From positions 62,001 through 126,000 of the forward strand of contig NZ_AXVK01000026.1 in NCBI RefSeq assembly GCF_000482485.1: DNA of 64,000 nt, read 5' to 3'. Every line of letters begins with the position of its first letter. Within the stretch, counting starts at the first letter, position 1. The notes below the pieces were generated by a model. It was not told the DNA's origin. It saw only the letters and a list, made by a program, of their open reading frames with translations, and did no database searches. This document shows positions 44,599-55,635 of the stretch, one piece after another. The position numbers were made by a program, and so were the translations under genes. Origin of the DNA: Paucisalibacillus globulus DSM 18846 (GTDB lineage: Bacteria > Bacillota > Bacilli > Bacillales > Amphibacillaceae).

Positions 44599-47500
44599 TT
44601 ATTGAAGTGAGCCTTTCCCATTTCTAGGCAAAGGCTTAATACCTATTGCACCCATATCATTCCAATGTTCTAACTGTTTGGTTATATAATGAGAATCGGC
44701 ATAGTCATGGAGTTTATTGGACCACTCTTTATAGGAGGTCGTTTTAGCCAAAAACTTTATTTCCTCTCCCTTTGTAGCCTGGGTATAACCTCTTTCTAAA
44801 TCTTCCATCAAAATATTCCACGATGTAGCGTCCATTAATAAATGATGAATCGCTAAGAAAAGGTAGTCTCCTAACGTCGTTTTAAATACGCCTATTTTAA
44901 CTAATGGACCAGAGAACAGCTCCATATTTCCCCTGATTTCACTACATTTATCCAACATTTCCTCGTAGCTTACAGAAGTAAACACATTCCACTCGTATAG
45001 ATTGCCCTCCATCCCACGATTCAATTGAAGCACGTTGTCTCCGAATGACTTATACATCATTCGTAATGCATCATGATGAATCATCATGTTATCGAAGACC
45101 TTTTTGAGTACATCTGTCTGAATCCCATCTTCTTTAAAAAGAATTACCGATTGACAACTAGCAGTTGATTTATGATGTCCTTCATCGAAGAAGGTCTGTT
45201 GAAATGGAGTTAGAACAACTTTTCCTGTAATCATTTCCTGATTATTCACTTGATTAGCAACTACTTCGGCTAGTTGTTTTACTGTCGGATACTCATAAAC
45301 CTGTTCCACTTCTAAGTGAATTCCTATTGACCGCAACCTTGAAACTAACTGCACTGCTTTTATGGAGTCGCCTCCTAAACTAAAGAAATCGTCATTAATC
45401 CCTGCCCGTTTGGTACGTAATACCTTCATCCACGTATCGAATAGTAATTCTTCCGTTTTAGTATTCGGTGCTTCTGATACAACTCCTGTTTCGAGTTCAT
45501 CTGTTGGCTCTGGCAAAGAAAGCTTGTCCACTTTTCCATTTAACGTATATGGCAATTTCTCAATTGGTATAAAATGTGCTGGCATCATATAGTCTGGTAA
45601 TGCTCTCGAAATAAGACTTCTTAATTCAGGGAGTAACATTTTCTCATTAAAAATGACATAGGCACATAATATGGCTTCCTCCCCGACCTTCCTATCGACC
45701 ACAACAGCTTCGTTAATCCGTGGGTCTTTTACTAATTGGCTCTCTATTTCTCCCAGCTCGATTCGATGACCCCTTATTTTGACTTGATTATCTTTTCTCC
45801 CTAAAAATTGAATCGTACCATCGCTTGTCCATCTAGCTAAATCCCCTGTTCGATACATACATTCTCCAGGAATTAGTGGGTTTCCTTCAAAATTTTGTAA
45901 TGTTAATTCATCCTTATGTATATAGCCCCTGCCAACTGCCTCTCCCGATATATAAAGTTCTCCTGGAACCCCTATTGGTAACAGCGACTTTTTGTCATTC
46001 AAAATAAGAACTCTACAATTCGAAAGCGGCTTTCCAATAGTAATTGATTCACCATTTATTAATTCCTTCACCGTTGCCCATATGGTAGCTTCTGTCGGAC
46101 CATACATATTGTAAATTTTTGCATTCGATAGTTTTCTAAGGTCATCAAAGACCTTATATGGTAGTTCCTCCCCACCAATACATACTGTCCTAACACTTTG
46201 GAGATAATTACCACCATTGTCGTCATTCCGTATCGAGTCAATTAGTAACTTTAATCGAGACGGGGTGACTTGAAGAACATTAATTTCGTTTCTATAAATG
46301 ATTTCTTTTAAATGTAGTAAGTCATTTTGTTCTCGGTTATTCAAAAGGTAAATTTGCATTCCTTTTGTTATTGGAACAAATAATTCAAGTCCAAAAATAT
46401 CAAAACTGAATGTGGTCAAACACAAAACACGGTCGCTCACATTAAATGCGACTTTATCAGTGACAGCTTTAACAAAACTAGCTAAATTCCTATGTTCAAT
46501 CATGACTCCCTTTGGTTTTCCAGTTGAGCCAGATGTATAAATGACATATGCCAAATGCTGAGGACTGATATCAACTTCAAGATTTTCCTTCTCTCTACTC
46601 GTTACATTCTCCACATCCATGCATATATGTTGAATGGAAGACGCATATTTTTCTTGTAATGTTTTCTCGGTCAGCATAATATTGCATCCGCTATCCATTA
46701 ACATATAACGAATTCTTTCTTCAGGATAATCCGCATCAATTGGTAAATATGCCCCTCCAGCTTTTAATACGCTCAGGATACCAACTAGCATATCGAAGGA
46801 CCGGTCTACCATAATGCCTACAATGGTCTCCGGGCGTACCCCTTTCTCCTGTAAAAGCCTCGCCAACTGATTCGCCTTCTCGTTTAATTCTCGGTAACTC
46901 ATTCGATTATTCTCAAAAACAATCGCTGTTTGATTTGGTGTCTTTTCCGCCTGTTCTTCAAACCATTGTACGACGGTCTTTGTTTCCACTTTAAACTGCT
47001 CTATCTTATTATTAAATTCATACAACAATTTATCCTTCTCAACGAAATCGACTATTTCAATGTCCCCAAGCTTCATCTCATCCGTACCCTCTTGCTGTAT
47101 GACTGCTAAAATATTTTTAAAGTATTGACTCCATCTTTTAATTGTTTCTTCTTTGAACAGATCAGTTTTATACGTCAAACTGATATCAAAAGCCCCATTC
47201 TCTTCAAGGATTTCTAAGGTTAAGTCAACATCTGAAAACTGATTTTTGAAATCATGAGCACCTATTTCCAAATCTTTAATTTTAAGTGATCTTTGATCTG
47301 TCTTTTCATATATAAACATCGTATTTATAAGTGAAGTATGATTACTTTTCTCGCTATTTATATCACTGACGAGATCCTGATACGGATAATATAAATGGGA
47401 GTAAGCTTCTAAGCAACTTTGCTTTACTTCAGCAATACATTCTTTCAGTGTTTTATTATCAGAAAGAAGATTCTTGAGTACAATCGTATTCGTGAACATT

Positions 47501-50500
47501 CCAATAGTAGTATCAAACGGACCTGCAGCTCTAGTTGTTGCTGGCGTTCCTATTAATATATCTTCATTTCCTGATAATTTTTTAAGTAATAAATTAAACG
47601 CAGCTACTAAAAGCATAAAAACGGAACACTGATGTTTTCCAGCTGTGACTTTTAAACGATTAACCAAATCATGCTCAACCTTGTCATGGACCGTAGCTGC
47701 TAAGAAACTCGCTTCCTTTGAAGCTGGAAAGTCTGTTGGCAGCTGTAGTGCATGAACATTACCAGATAATTTATCCAGCCAGTATCCCTTATCCTGTTCC
47801 ATTTTTTCTGACCGTAAATAGTTTTGTTCCCATCGGGTAAAATCCCTGTACTGGCTCGTAATAGGGGCTAGAGACTGACCTTCAAACTGTTGAATTAGCT
47901 CTTGTACAAAGATATTCATTGAGATTCCATCAGCTATGGTGTGATGAAAATGAAAGATTAGTAGGCCCGTGTCATCACCATTTTCGATAACAGAAACGTT
48001 AAAGAGTGGGGCTTTCCCTAGATCAAATGGTTTCATAGTTGCTTGAATTAGGTCATCTAATGGTTCATTTTTCCTTGTTACTTTTTCTATTTTAAAATCA
48101 ACCTGTGGGATAATTTCTTGCTTAAAATCACCATCCTCTACATAGAATTGTGTTCGTAAGCTTTCATGCCGCTGTAGGATTGCTGAAATAGCTTGATTCA
48201 ATGTAGGGATATCAAGTTCTCCTTTATATGTTAGAACCGATACAATGGTATTTGGATCTCCTTCACTTACTAAACTCTGGGCATATAAACGCTGTTGTAC
48301 AGTTGACATTGGTAGAACTTGTGATTGAATTGTTTCATTAGGTGTGCTCATACTGGATTCTATTTTATTTGAGGGAGGTGTTGGTACGATTCCGAAATAA
48401 CCAGCCTCTCTCATTTCTTCTACTGTACGGATAATCGCAGAGATAATCGATTCGATATCTTTCTCTGAATGTTCCGTTGAAATGAAACAATTTCTCCCCT
48501 CCCATACATAAATACCTTTTTCAAGTAATCCGTAAAAGAATATTTCAAAATCGCCTTGAAAAACAAAACGAAACAATGATCCGAAATGAACGACCTTCAT
48601 CGGGATTTCATTTTGTTGAAAGTAGGTATTTATTCGGGTGACAAAACGGTCTGTTTTTTCGTTAAGTGTCGTATATAAATGGTTTTGATTTTCCTTAATA
48701 TGATTCAATGTTGCGGTTGCTGCAGCCATTGCCATCGGATGATGTGAAAAAGTTCCAGCGACAAATGTTCTTTTTTTCTCGCTAGGTGGTACCGAGTCAT
48801 CGCCAAATTGCCACATTCCACCATCAATACTATCGAGATACTTTGCTTTTCCTGAAACAACTCCAATAGGCATGCCGCCGCCAATGACCTTACCATAGGT
48901 TACAATATCCGCTTGAATATCGAAATATTCCTGCGCGCCTCCTGCTCGGATACGGAAACCGGTTATAATTTCATCAAAAATCAATGCAATATCACGTTGT
49001 TCCGTTATTTTCCGTAAATCCAAAAGAAACTCATGAGGTTGAACATCAGGCTTTCTACTTTGAACCGTTTCCACTAATACTCCGGCAATATCATTAGCAT
49101 TATTTTTAATATAATCCAATGCATTTTCATCATCGTATGGAAGGATGACAAGGTCACGAACCATACTATCGAGAATTCCAGGTGCTAAGGGAATCGAATT
49201 TGGTGTGCCATCAGCTTCATAGGAAGGTAAACCTAGTAAACCATCATATGTTCCATGATAAGAGCCTGCAAAAACAACGATTTTTTTCTTCCCAGTAATG
49301 GCACGGGCAATTCTTACTGCGACCATATTTGCCTCTGTTCCAGAATTATAAAAGGCAACTCGTTCTACCCCAGTAAGCTCACTAATTAACTCTGCTACAT
49401 TACCTGCCAGTCTACCCATCGGTCCTAATGGCATACCGTGATTCAATTCTTCTTTTAATGCCTCATTTACAAATGACGGATTATGACCAAATAAACTCAC
49501 CCCGAATCCCATGGTTAAGTCTAGTAAGCTATTACCGTCAATGTCTTCGATTTTGGATCCATTTCCTTTTTCCGCAACAATTTGATAAATCATTTCCTTG
49601 AACAAAGGGCGAAATCCTGCAACATTTCTATTGTTTGCATATACATTTCGATAATGCTGTGTATTTTCTTTTGATTTAAGAAAATAACGTACATATTTCT
49701 CCTCTACATTTTTTATGTAGCTTTGCTTCAGGCTGTCTATACGTACCTCTTTCAAGCTCATCTTTTTATAAGGAACAAAAGTCGTATCATCTCTAACCAT
49801 CTGCTTATGAGAATTTAATGTTTTCGGGGTCTTCTGTTTTACTTGTTCCACCTGAACGTTACTGTTATTAACCTGCTCTAGTTTAACTGTCTCTGTCATA
49901 TTCTTGATAATCTCAAGCTGACCATCCATAATCTGTATTTGCTTATTAAATATGTCCTGAATTGGTCCGATAGTATGAAGTGCGACAGAATCACCGGAAC
50001 TATTGGCGTTCCGATATTCCTTCTGATGGTCCCCTTCCATAATTCCAGTGACAACTTCAGGAATCACCTCTTCGGAAGTTTCAGTTATCTCTAGATTTGG
50101 GACTTCCATGGAACAATCAGTCAGGGAGATGTCCGCATGGTCAACTATATAGCTAGCAATCTTCTCCACTGTGTCTAGATTGGTAAAAAAGTCATTTAAC
50201 GATATATTCACATGATACTTACTATCAATTTGTTTATTTAGCGATACTAAAACTAACGAATCAAAACCTAACATAAATAAATTTAAATCGTCTTCTATTT
50301 CATCGAGTTCTAACCAGGTTAAGACCCGAATCATTTCTTTTATTTCTAATTTTATTTTATCTAATTGATTCCCTTTATCCTGTTCGGGATGTTCGACTGT
50401 TGTCTTGTTCGATACTAGCTGTTCCTCCCGTGGATTGGAATTATTCTTCATATGGTTCACCTCACGCCAAAGCTTTTTCCTTTGAAATGGATAGTTAGGA

Positions 50501-53175
50501 ATGATTACACTACGATTTTGATAAAATGAATGGAAGGTTGTCCAATCAAAATCAAATCCTTTTACATATAACTTAGAAACCGAAGCAAACAATTGATTAT
50601 AATCCGCTAACCCTTTTCGGAGTGATGGTAAAAAGTCAACTTCCTTATCCTTAATACTTTGATGAGCGAGACCACTAAGGGTAGCATCACCACCAATTTC
50701 AATAAAGGTATCCACACCAAGTTTTCTCGCTTGATGAATAGATTCTTGAAAATTCACACATTTCGAGAGGTGCTCCACCCAGTATTTTTTATTTCCTAAT
50801 GTTTCTATATTTTCTACCTTTCCAGTGATGGTCGATATCATCGTAACATGAGGGTGTGAAAATTTAATTTCACCAATTTCATTGTGATATACCCCTTCAT
50901 ACTTGGTCATCAATTTAGAATGGTATGGATGAGGAATGTCCAATTTATTAATAAAGACTCGATGCTTTTCTTGTATTGCACGAACAACCCTATCTACCTC
51001 TTGGCTTGGACCAGAGATTGTAACATTCTCTGGCGCATTAATCGCCGCAATCGAAACATGTTTACAGCCACTTTCTTCGATGGCATGTTTTACGTTCTCT
51101 TCATTAGTAAGAATGCCGAGCATCTTCCCATCAATGTCTATCGAATCCATCATTTTTCCACGCTGGGCTATCATCTTAATTGCATCTTTCAGGCTAATAA
51201 GCCCTGCATAACATGCTGCTGTATACTCGCCAATACTATGCCCAATCACAGCATAAGGTTTAACTCCCAATGTATCCCACCATTTTGTCAGAGCATATTC
51301 AATAGAAAATATGATCGGTTGGGAATAGAGTGGCGAATTCATCCATTGTGGGTCTTCACCATAAATCGCTTCTATTATTGATATAGAAAGAATGTTATTA
51401 AATTCTTCATTACATACATCTAATGCCTTTCTAAACGGGTCTGATGATAAGTAAAGGTCTTTTGCAATTTCTTTATAGATGGAGCCTTGTCCAGTAAATA
51501 AAAAGGCAATTTTATGATTACTTTTTTTCACTTTATTTGCTATCGTCCCCTGTTCACTTGTTAACGCTTTTTCGATTTTATCCACCAATTCTTCTCTACT
51601 TTTTCCAACGATGGAAAATCGGTAATTTAAAAAAGATCGACTTATATTTGTGGAATAAGCAATATCCCTAATACTTTTTTCGTCCTTATCTTTAATAAAT
51701 TCTTTTATAACACTTAAATAATCTCTTAATGCAGTCTCATTTTTAGCCGATAATGTCATCAATTGAACAGGGAGCATACTCCTGTTCTCTTCCCTACGTA
51801 TGGTGGGTGGTTCTTCTAAGATTGCATGAGCCAACGACCCACTAAAGCCGAATGAGCTAATTCCTGCACGGCGAACTTTTCCATTCTGTGGCCACTCCAT
51901 CAATTGATGGACTACCTGTGTTTTATCCCAATTAATATTCGGATTAGGATTATGAAATTGAATACTTGCTGGTATCTTTTTCTTCTCCATTGCCATGATT
52001 ACTTTAATGAGACTTGCCATACCTGAGGCAGCCTCTAAATGGCCAAGGTTTGATTTGACAGAACCAATTAATAGCTTGTCTTTTTTATTTTTGAAAACCT
52101 CAGATATAGCTTGTACTTCAATTAAATCACCCAGTGGCGTACCAGCACCATGAGTCTCTATATAGTCGATGTCTTCAGCAGCCAATCCTGCATTAGTCAA
52201 TGCCTGACTAATGACACGCTGTTGAGAAATCCCATTAGGGGCAGTATAACCGTTCGATTTCCCATCCTGCCCCAAAGCAACACTTTTCACTATAGCTTTC
52301 ACATCATCACTAGCCATTTTTGCATCTTCTAATCGCTTTAGTATGATGACACCGCAACCTTCTCCTCTTCCAAATCCATCCGCTGTTTCATCAAACGGCT
52401 TACATCTACCGTCTTTAGAAAGGCCACTATATTTAGATAGACCAATAAACGACTCCGGTGATAATAATAAATTCGCACCACCAACGATAGCCATGTCACA
52501 CTGATGATTCTGCAAGCTTTCCACAGCAGCATTTAAAGCGGTAATGGTAGATGAACAGGCTGTATCACTAGTTATTGCCGGGCCTGTAAAGTCATAGAAG
52601 TAGGCTAATCTCCCCGCTGCTGAGCTAAGTGATACACCTGTTGTAGAGTAAGGTGTAATATCAGATGTATTACCAGAAAACAATTCAGCATTCGCATACT
52701 CATATGAATTTATCCCAATAAAAACGCCAGTTCTACTACCCTTGATTTCATCCATATTTATTGCTGAATTTTCCATTGCTTCCCAGCTAACCTCTAATAA
52801 CAATCTGTGTTGTGGATCGATTGAACTTGCTTCGATTGCCGTTAGCCCAAAATGGGAATTATCAAAGGCTTTAATATCGCCTTTTAAAAAGGAACCGTAG
52901 GATGTAACCATCTTCCCTTCCTCTTCCGGGTTATTACTATAATATTGTTTATAATCAAATCTATCTTCTCTTATTTTTGTAACGGTATCTAAACCATTCT
53001 CTAGTACTTTCCAGAAGCCTTCTGGATTGGAAGCCTCACCTGGAAAGCGACAAGAATACCCTATTACAGCAATAGGTTCTTTGTTCTTTTGTTTATTAAT
53101 TTCTTGGGATAGATTCTCAATTTTTTCTGCTGCTTTTTTTAGGGCTGTTTTGTACTTGATCACTTGTTCTTCCAT
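44599..53175 (-). CDS. Hybrid PKS-NRPS: KS-AT-ACP-aminotransferase-C-A-PCP-half E
   Basis: 2858 residues. A coiled-coil docking segment (1-32), KS (about 34-460, active Cys at 207 in SDTACSST), AT (about 555-850; GHSIGEY; specificity motif HPYHS instead of HAFH/YASH), ACP (LGFDSL), a glutamate-semialdehyde-type aminotransferase (about 1150-1590; IFDEIITGFR; YGKVIGGGMPIGV with the PLP Lys), C (FHHTIADGIS), A (about 2080-2570), PCP (GGDSIKA) and the N-terminal half of an E domain (HHLLMDATSW). There is no KR, so the beta-keto group goes to the aminotransferase, as in MycA and McyE. A pocket residues read D-I-L-Q-C-G-M-I-W, closest to Gly. It ends abruptly at GKGSLQ. Confidence 0.9.
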   Translation of the reverse strand: MEEQVIKYKTALKKAAEKIENLSQEINKQKNKEPIAVIGYSCRFPGEASNPEGFWKVLENGLDTVTKIREDRFDYKQYYSNNPEEEGKMVTSYGSFLKGDIKAFDNSHFGLTAIEASSIDPQHRLLLEVSWEAMENSAINMDEIKGSRTGVFIGINSYEYANAELFSGNTSDITPYSTTGVSLSSAAGRLAYFYDFTGPAITSDTACSSTITALNAAVESLQNHQCDMAIVGGANLLLSPESFIGLSKYSGLSKDGRCKPFDETADGFGRGEGCGVIILKRLEDAKMASDDVKAIVKSVALGQDGKSNGYTAPNGISQQRVISQALTNAGLAAEDIDYIETHGAGTPLGDLIEVQAISEVFKNKKDKLLIGSVKSNLGHLEAASGMASLIKVIMAMEKKKIPASIQFHNPNPNINWDKTQVVHQLMEWPQNGKVRRAGISSFGFSGSLAHAILEEPPTIRREENRSMLPVQLMTLSAKNETALRDYLSVIKEFIKDKDEKSIRDIAYSTNISRSFLNYRFSIVGKSREELVDKIEKALTSEQGTIANKVKKSNHKIAFLFTGQGSIYKEIAKDLYLSSDPFRKALDVCNEEFNNILSISIIEAIYGEDPQWMNSPLYSQPIIFSIEYALTKWWDTLGVKPYAVIGHSIGEYTAACYAGLISLKDAIKMIAQRGKMMDSIDIDGKMLGILTNEENVKHAIEESGCKHVSIAAINAPENVTISGPSQEVDRVVRAIQEKHRVFINKLDIPHPYHSKLMTKYEGVYHNEIGEIKFSHPHVTMISTITGKVENIETLGNKKYWVEHLSKCVNFQESIHQARKLGVDTFIEIGGDATLSGLAHQSIKDKEVDFLPSLRKGLADYNQLFASVSKLYVKGFDFDWTTFHSFYQNRSVIIPNYPFQRKKLWREVNHMKNNSNPREEQLVSNKTTVEHPEQDKGNQLDKIKLEIKEMIRVLTWLELDEIEDDLNLFMLGFDSLVLVSLNKQIDSKYHVNISLNDFFTNLDTVEKIASYIVDHADISLTDCSMEVPNLEITETSEEVIPEVVTGIMEGDHQKEYRNANSSGDSVALHTIGPIQDIFNKQIQIMDGQLEIIKNMTETVKLEQVNNSNVQVEQVKQKTPKTLNSHKQMVRDDTTFVPYKKMSLKEVRIDSLKQSYIKNVEEKYVRYFLKSKENTQHYRNVYANNRNVAGFRPLFKEMIYQIVAEKGNGSKIEDIDGNSLLDLTMGFGVSLFGHNPSFVNEALKEELNHGMPLGPMGRLAGNVAELISELTGVERVAFYNSGTEANMVAVRIARAITGKKKIVVFAGSYHGTYDGLLGLPSYEADGTPNSIPLAPGILDSMVRDLVILPYDDENALDYIKNNANDIAGVLVETVQSRKPDVQPHEFLLDLRKITEQRDIALIFDEIITGFRIRAGGAQEYFDIQADIVTYGKVIGGGMPIGVVSGKAKYLDSIDGGMWQFGDDSVPPSEKKRTFVAGTFSHHPMAMAAATATLNHIKENQNHLYTTLNEKTDRFVTRINTYFQQNEIPMKVVHFGSLFRFVFQGDFEIFFYGLLEKGIYVWEGRNCFISTEHSEKDIESIISAIIRTVEEMREAGYFGIVPTPPSNKIESSMSTPNETIQSQVLPMSTVQQRLYAQSLVSEGDPNTIVSVLTYKGELDIPTLNQAISAILQRHESLRTQFYVEDGDFKQEIIPQVDFKIEKVTRKNEPLDDLIQATMKPFDLGKAPLFNVSVIENGDDTGLLIFHFHHTIADGISMNIFVQELIQQFEGQSLAPITSQYRDFTRWEQNYLRSEKMEQDKGYWLDKLSGNVHALQLPTDFPASKEASFLAATVHDKVEHDLVNRLKVTAGKHQCSVFMLLVAAFNLLLKKLSGNEDILIGTPATTRAAGPFDTTIGMFTNTIVLKNLLSDNKTLKECIAEVKQSCLEAYSHLYYPYQDLVSDINSEKSNHTSLINTMFIYEKTDQRSLKIKDLEIGAHDFKNQFSDVDLTLEILEENGAFDISLTYKTDLFKEETIKRWSQYFKNILAVIQQEGTDEMKLGDIEIVDFVEKDKLLYEFNNKIEQFKVETKTVVQWFEEQAEKTPNQTAIVFENNRMSYRELNEKANQLARLLQEKGVRPETIVGIMVDRSFDMLVGILSVLKAGGAYLPIDADYPEERIRYMLMDSGCNIMLTEKTLQEKYASSIQHICMDVENVTSREKENLEVDISPQHLAYVIYTSGSTGKPKGVMIEHRNLASFVKAVTDKVAFNVSDRVLCLTTFSFDIFGLELFVPITKGMQIYLLNNREQNDLLHLKEIIYRNEINVLQVTPSRLKLLIDSIRNDDNGGNYLQSVRTVCIGGEELPYKVFDDLRKLSNAKIYNMYGPTEATIWATVKELINGESITIGKPLSNCRVLILNDKKSLLPIGVPGELYISGEAVGRGYIHKDELTLQNFEGNPLIPGECMYRTGDLARWTSDGTIQFLGRKDNQVKIRGHRIELGEIESQLVKDPRINEAVVVDRKVGEEAILCAYVIFNEKMLLPELRSLISRALPDYMMPAHFIPIEKLPYTLNGKVDKLSLPEPTDELETGVVSEAPNTKTEELLFDTWMKVLRTKRAGINDDFFSLGGDSIKAVQLVSRLRSIGIHLEVEQVYEYPTVKQLAEVVANQVNNQEMITGKVVLTPFQQTFFDEGHHKSTASCQSVILFKEDGIQTDVLKKVFDNMMIHHDALRMMYKSFGDNVLQLNRGMEGNLYEWNVFTSVSYEEMLDKCSEIRGNMELFSGPLVKIGVFKTTLGDYLFLAIHHLLMDATSWNILMEDLERGYTQATKGEEIKFLAKTTSYKEWSNKLHDYADSHYITKQLEHWNDMGAIGIKPLPRNGKGSLQ

Positions 53176-53292
53176 AATCTCATCTCCAAATTAAATTCTT
53201 ACAGGACAAAGAAATAGATTGCATAACAAGCATTAGTAGATTGATGGGATTAATTCTCCTTATCCTATCCCCCTGCAGATATATAGTGAAAA

Positions 53293-55635
53293 TTACTCCA
53301 CGCTTTTTAGGGATTCAATCATATTGATTTTAGTTACTTTTCGTCGGAGCAATACATTCGAAATGATCGTTAATAAGAATGTAAGGGCGATTGCCAAACC
53401 AATTGTACCTAATCCAAGCCTGTCTGGAATCTGTTGACTGGAGCTGGACAATGCTTGAACAACCAGTTCGTACACAAAACCACTAATTGGTAAGGCTATC
53501 AAAACTGCAAAAGTAGTTAAAATAATATTTTCAACAAATATAAGCCTATTTATTTTATTTCTTTGATATCCTAAAACCTTTAAGGTAGCAAGTTCGCGTG
53601 TTCGTTCATAAATATTGATGGATGATATAGTAAATATCGCACCAAAAGACAGTACTACTGCACACAGGATGAATATAATAAACACTGGATTATTCTGCTC
53701 GATAATGTTGTCTACGGATTTTTTTATATCACTCTTATCAGAAATTAATTCGACAGAAGGATTCGACTCAAAATAAGTATGAATATTTTCCTTATTTGCA
53801 TCACTATCCGCTTGAACTAGCAATGAAGTTGGTTGGAACTGCATTCCAAGACTAAGTAGATACTCCGGTGTACTGTAGAAGGATGGATTTGTATATTGTG
53901 TCGATATTTTTGCTACAGTTACATCAATCAATTGCCCTCCCATATCAGGAGCTATTAGTTTAACTTTTATCGTATCGCCCTCTGAAATATTATACTTATC
54001 AGCATAGGATTGCGGTACGAGTACTCCCGAATCATCCAAAGCAATTTGATTATTCTCGGTATCAAAAAAATGAATCAGATTGTTTTCCGTTTCCGTAACA
54101 AGTAACGTTGCATTTTTTTCGTCCTTAAAATCTACAAATTCAATTGGAATAGTGGCCAGTGAAAAATAACTATCCACTTCTGGTGGTAGATTAGTAGTAT
54201 CTACCTCTCCCTTATAATCCACTTTAAAATCATATTGATATACCTTGTTTATCTGCGCAGCAATCGACTGCATGGAATTTTCAAATCCAAAAGCAGTAAT
54301 TAATAAGATTACACAGACGATTACACCAAAGGAGCTGGTTAAGGCTTTCTTTTTATTCAGGAAAATATTTCGTAAAATTAATTTATTACCATAGGATAGT
54401 CTTTTCCATAAACCTACCACTCTCTCCACCATGATTTTCTTCATTTTTTTTGGTGGCTTCGGTCGTAATGCTTGTGCTGCACGTTCCTTCAATATACTTC
54501 TTCCACTTAAGTAACACGCAATTACCCCAAAAACGATGGAAACAATAACTGGTGGAAATATCGTATAAAATGAAACGGATAAGTTAAAATTAGGCAAGGA
54601 ATAGGTTTGTTCAATAACCGAATTAAGTACATTAACAAGTGTAAAAGCAGTGATTAACCAACCGATTACCGAGCCCACGATACCTACCAATATAGGGTAT
54701 CCCATATAGTGTATGAGAATGTTTCTATCATTCACTCCTAAAGCTTTCATCACTCCTATTTGATTTCTCTGGGAGTCAATTACTCGAGACATGGTAAGAA
54801 AAATGGTGACTGCAGCAACCATAAAAAGGATTAGTGGAGCAACCGTACTCATTAACCCATTATTCGTTATCGTTACATTGATAGCTGAATAGCTAACTGC
54901 TCGTTCTTTATTGACTTGATATAAGTATGGAAGTTCTTTTGAATAATCTTCTATTGCCGTACTAATCTGCTCACTACTATAACCTTCTATTGCATCAATA
55001 ATCAATTCATTGTAATAAAAACTGCCCGCGATTTCTTCTATACGTTCTTCATGAATATAGGCTACACCATGTGTTTTGTGGTCTGGTAGAACAAGGGATG
55101 GGTCCTCAATATTAAATGCATGCTCCACGTTTTCACCAAAGCCACTAATAATAAACTCAAAGCTTCCTTCCTCATGATGAATCGTAACCTGATCGCCAAC
55201 CACATAGTCGTGCTCTTCCCCATAGCGGGCATCTAATAAAATCTCTTCCTTACTAGATGGAATAGTACCACTTGTAACGGCGATCGTGTTAATCTCATTC
55301 CCTTGAGGAATGGAATGGACTTTCAAGCTCGCTTTATATCCATCAAAGGTCTGATTCGCATCAAATGTATAGCGTCCCTCGATTTTATTAATCCCATCCA
55401 TCTCCTGCATGGAAGATATGTCGCCCTCCGTAATACTGCTGTAGTGAACATTGAAATCTGCTAAATTATGCTCTTGAAAATAGTTATCTGTATAATCACT
55501 AAGGTCTTTACTAATTGTGATTAGTCCTGCATAAAAGAACGCACCTACTGCAATAACGAGCACAATGGTAATAAACTGTCCGATAGACTCCCTTATATCT
55601 CGTAATAACTTTAATAGTAATTTCTTCACTACCAC
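53293..55635 (-). CDS. FtsX-like ABC transporter permease (exporter)
   Basis: 780 residues with two FtsX-type halves. An N-terminal TM (FITIVLVIAVGAFFYAGLIT), a large extracellular MacB-like domain, three TMs (LILFMVAAVTIFLTMSRV; YPILVGIVGSVIGWLITAF; FPPVIVSIVFGVIACYLSG), a second TM and external domain (ALTSSFGVIVCVILLITAF), and three C-terminal TMs. It overlaps the ATPase gene by 7 bp. Located between two megasynthase genes, it probably exports the product or gives self-resistance. Substrate is inferred from context only. Confidence 0.9.
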   Translation of the reverse strand: MVVKKLLLKLLRDIRESIGQFITIVLVIAVGAFFYAGLITISKDLSDYTDNYFQEHNLADFNVHYSSITEGDISSMQEMDGINKIEGRYTFDANQTFDGYKASLKVHSIPQGNEINTIAVTSGTIPSSKEEILLDARYGEEHDYVVGDQVTIHHEEGSFEFIISGFGENVEHAFNIEDPSLVLPDHKTHGVAYIHEERIEEIAGSFYYNELIIDAIEGYSSEQISTAIEDYSKELPYLYQVNKERAVSYSAINVTITNNGLMSTVAPLILFMVAAVTIFLTMSRVIDSQRNQIGVMKALGVNDRNILIHYMGYPILVGIVGSVIGWLITAFTLVNVLNSVIEQTYSLPNFNLSVSFYTIFPPVIVSIVFGVIACYLSGRSILKERAAQALRPKPPKKMKKIMVERVVGLWKRLSYGNKLILRNIFLNKKKALTSSFGVIVCVILLITAFGFENSMQSIAAQINKVYQYDFKVDYKGEVDTTNLPPEVDSYFSLATIPIEFVDFKDEKNATLLVTETENNLIHFFDTENNQIALDDSGVLVPQSYADKYNISEGDTIKVKLIAPDMGGQLIDVTVAKISTQYTNPSFYSTPEYLLSLGMQFQPTSLLVQADSDANKENIHTYFESNPSVELISDKSDIKKSVDNIIEQNNPVFIIFILCAVVLSFGAIFTISSINIYERTRELATLKVLGYQRNKINRLIFVENIILTTFAVLIALPISGFVYELVVQALSSSSQQIPDRLGLGTIGLAIALTFLLTIISNVLLRRKVTKINMIESLKSVE

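Noticed and set aside
50884-51381. Plus-strand ORF of 165 codons inside the PKS-NRPS gene
   Set aside because: It lies antisense to conserved AT-domain sequence, has no RBS and no recognisable protein features; a shadow frame.
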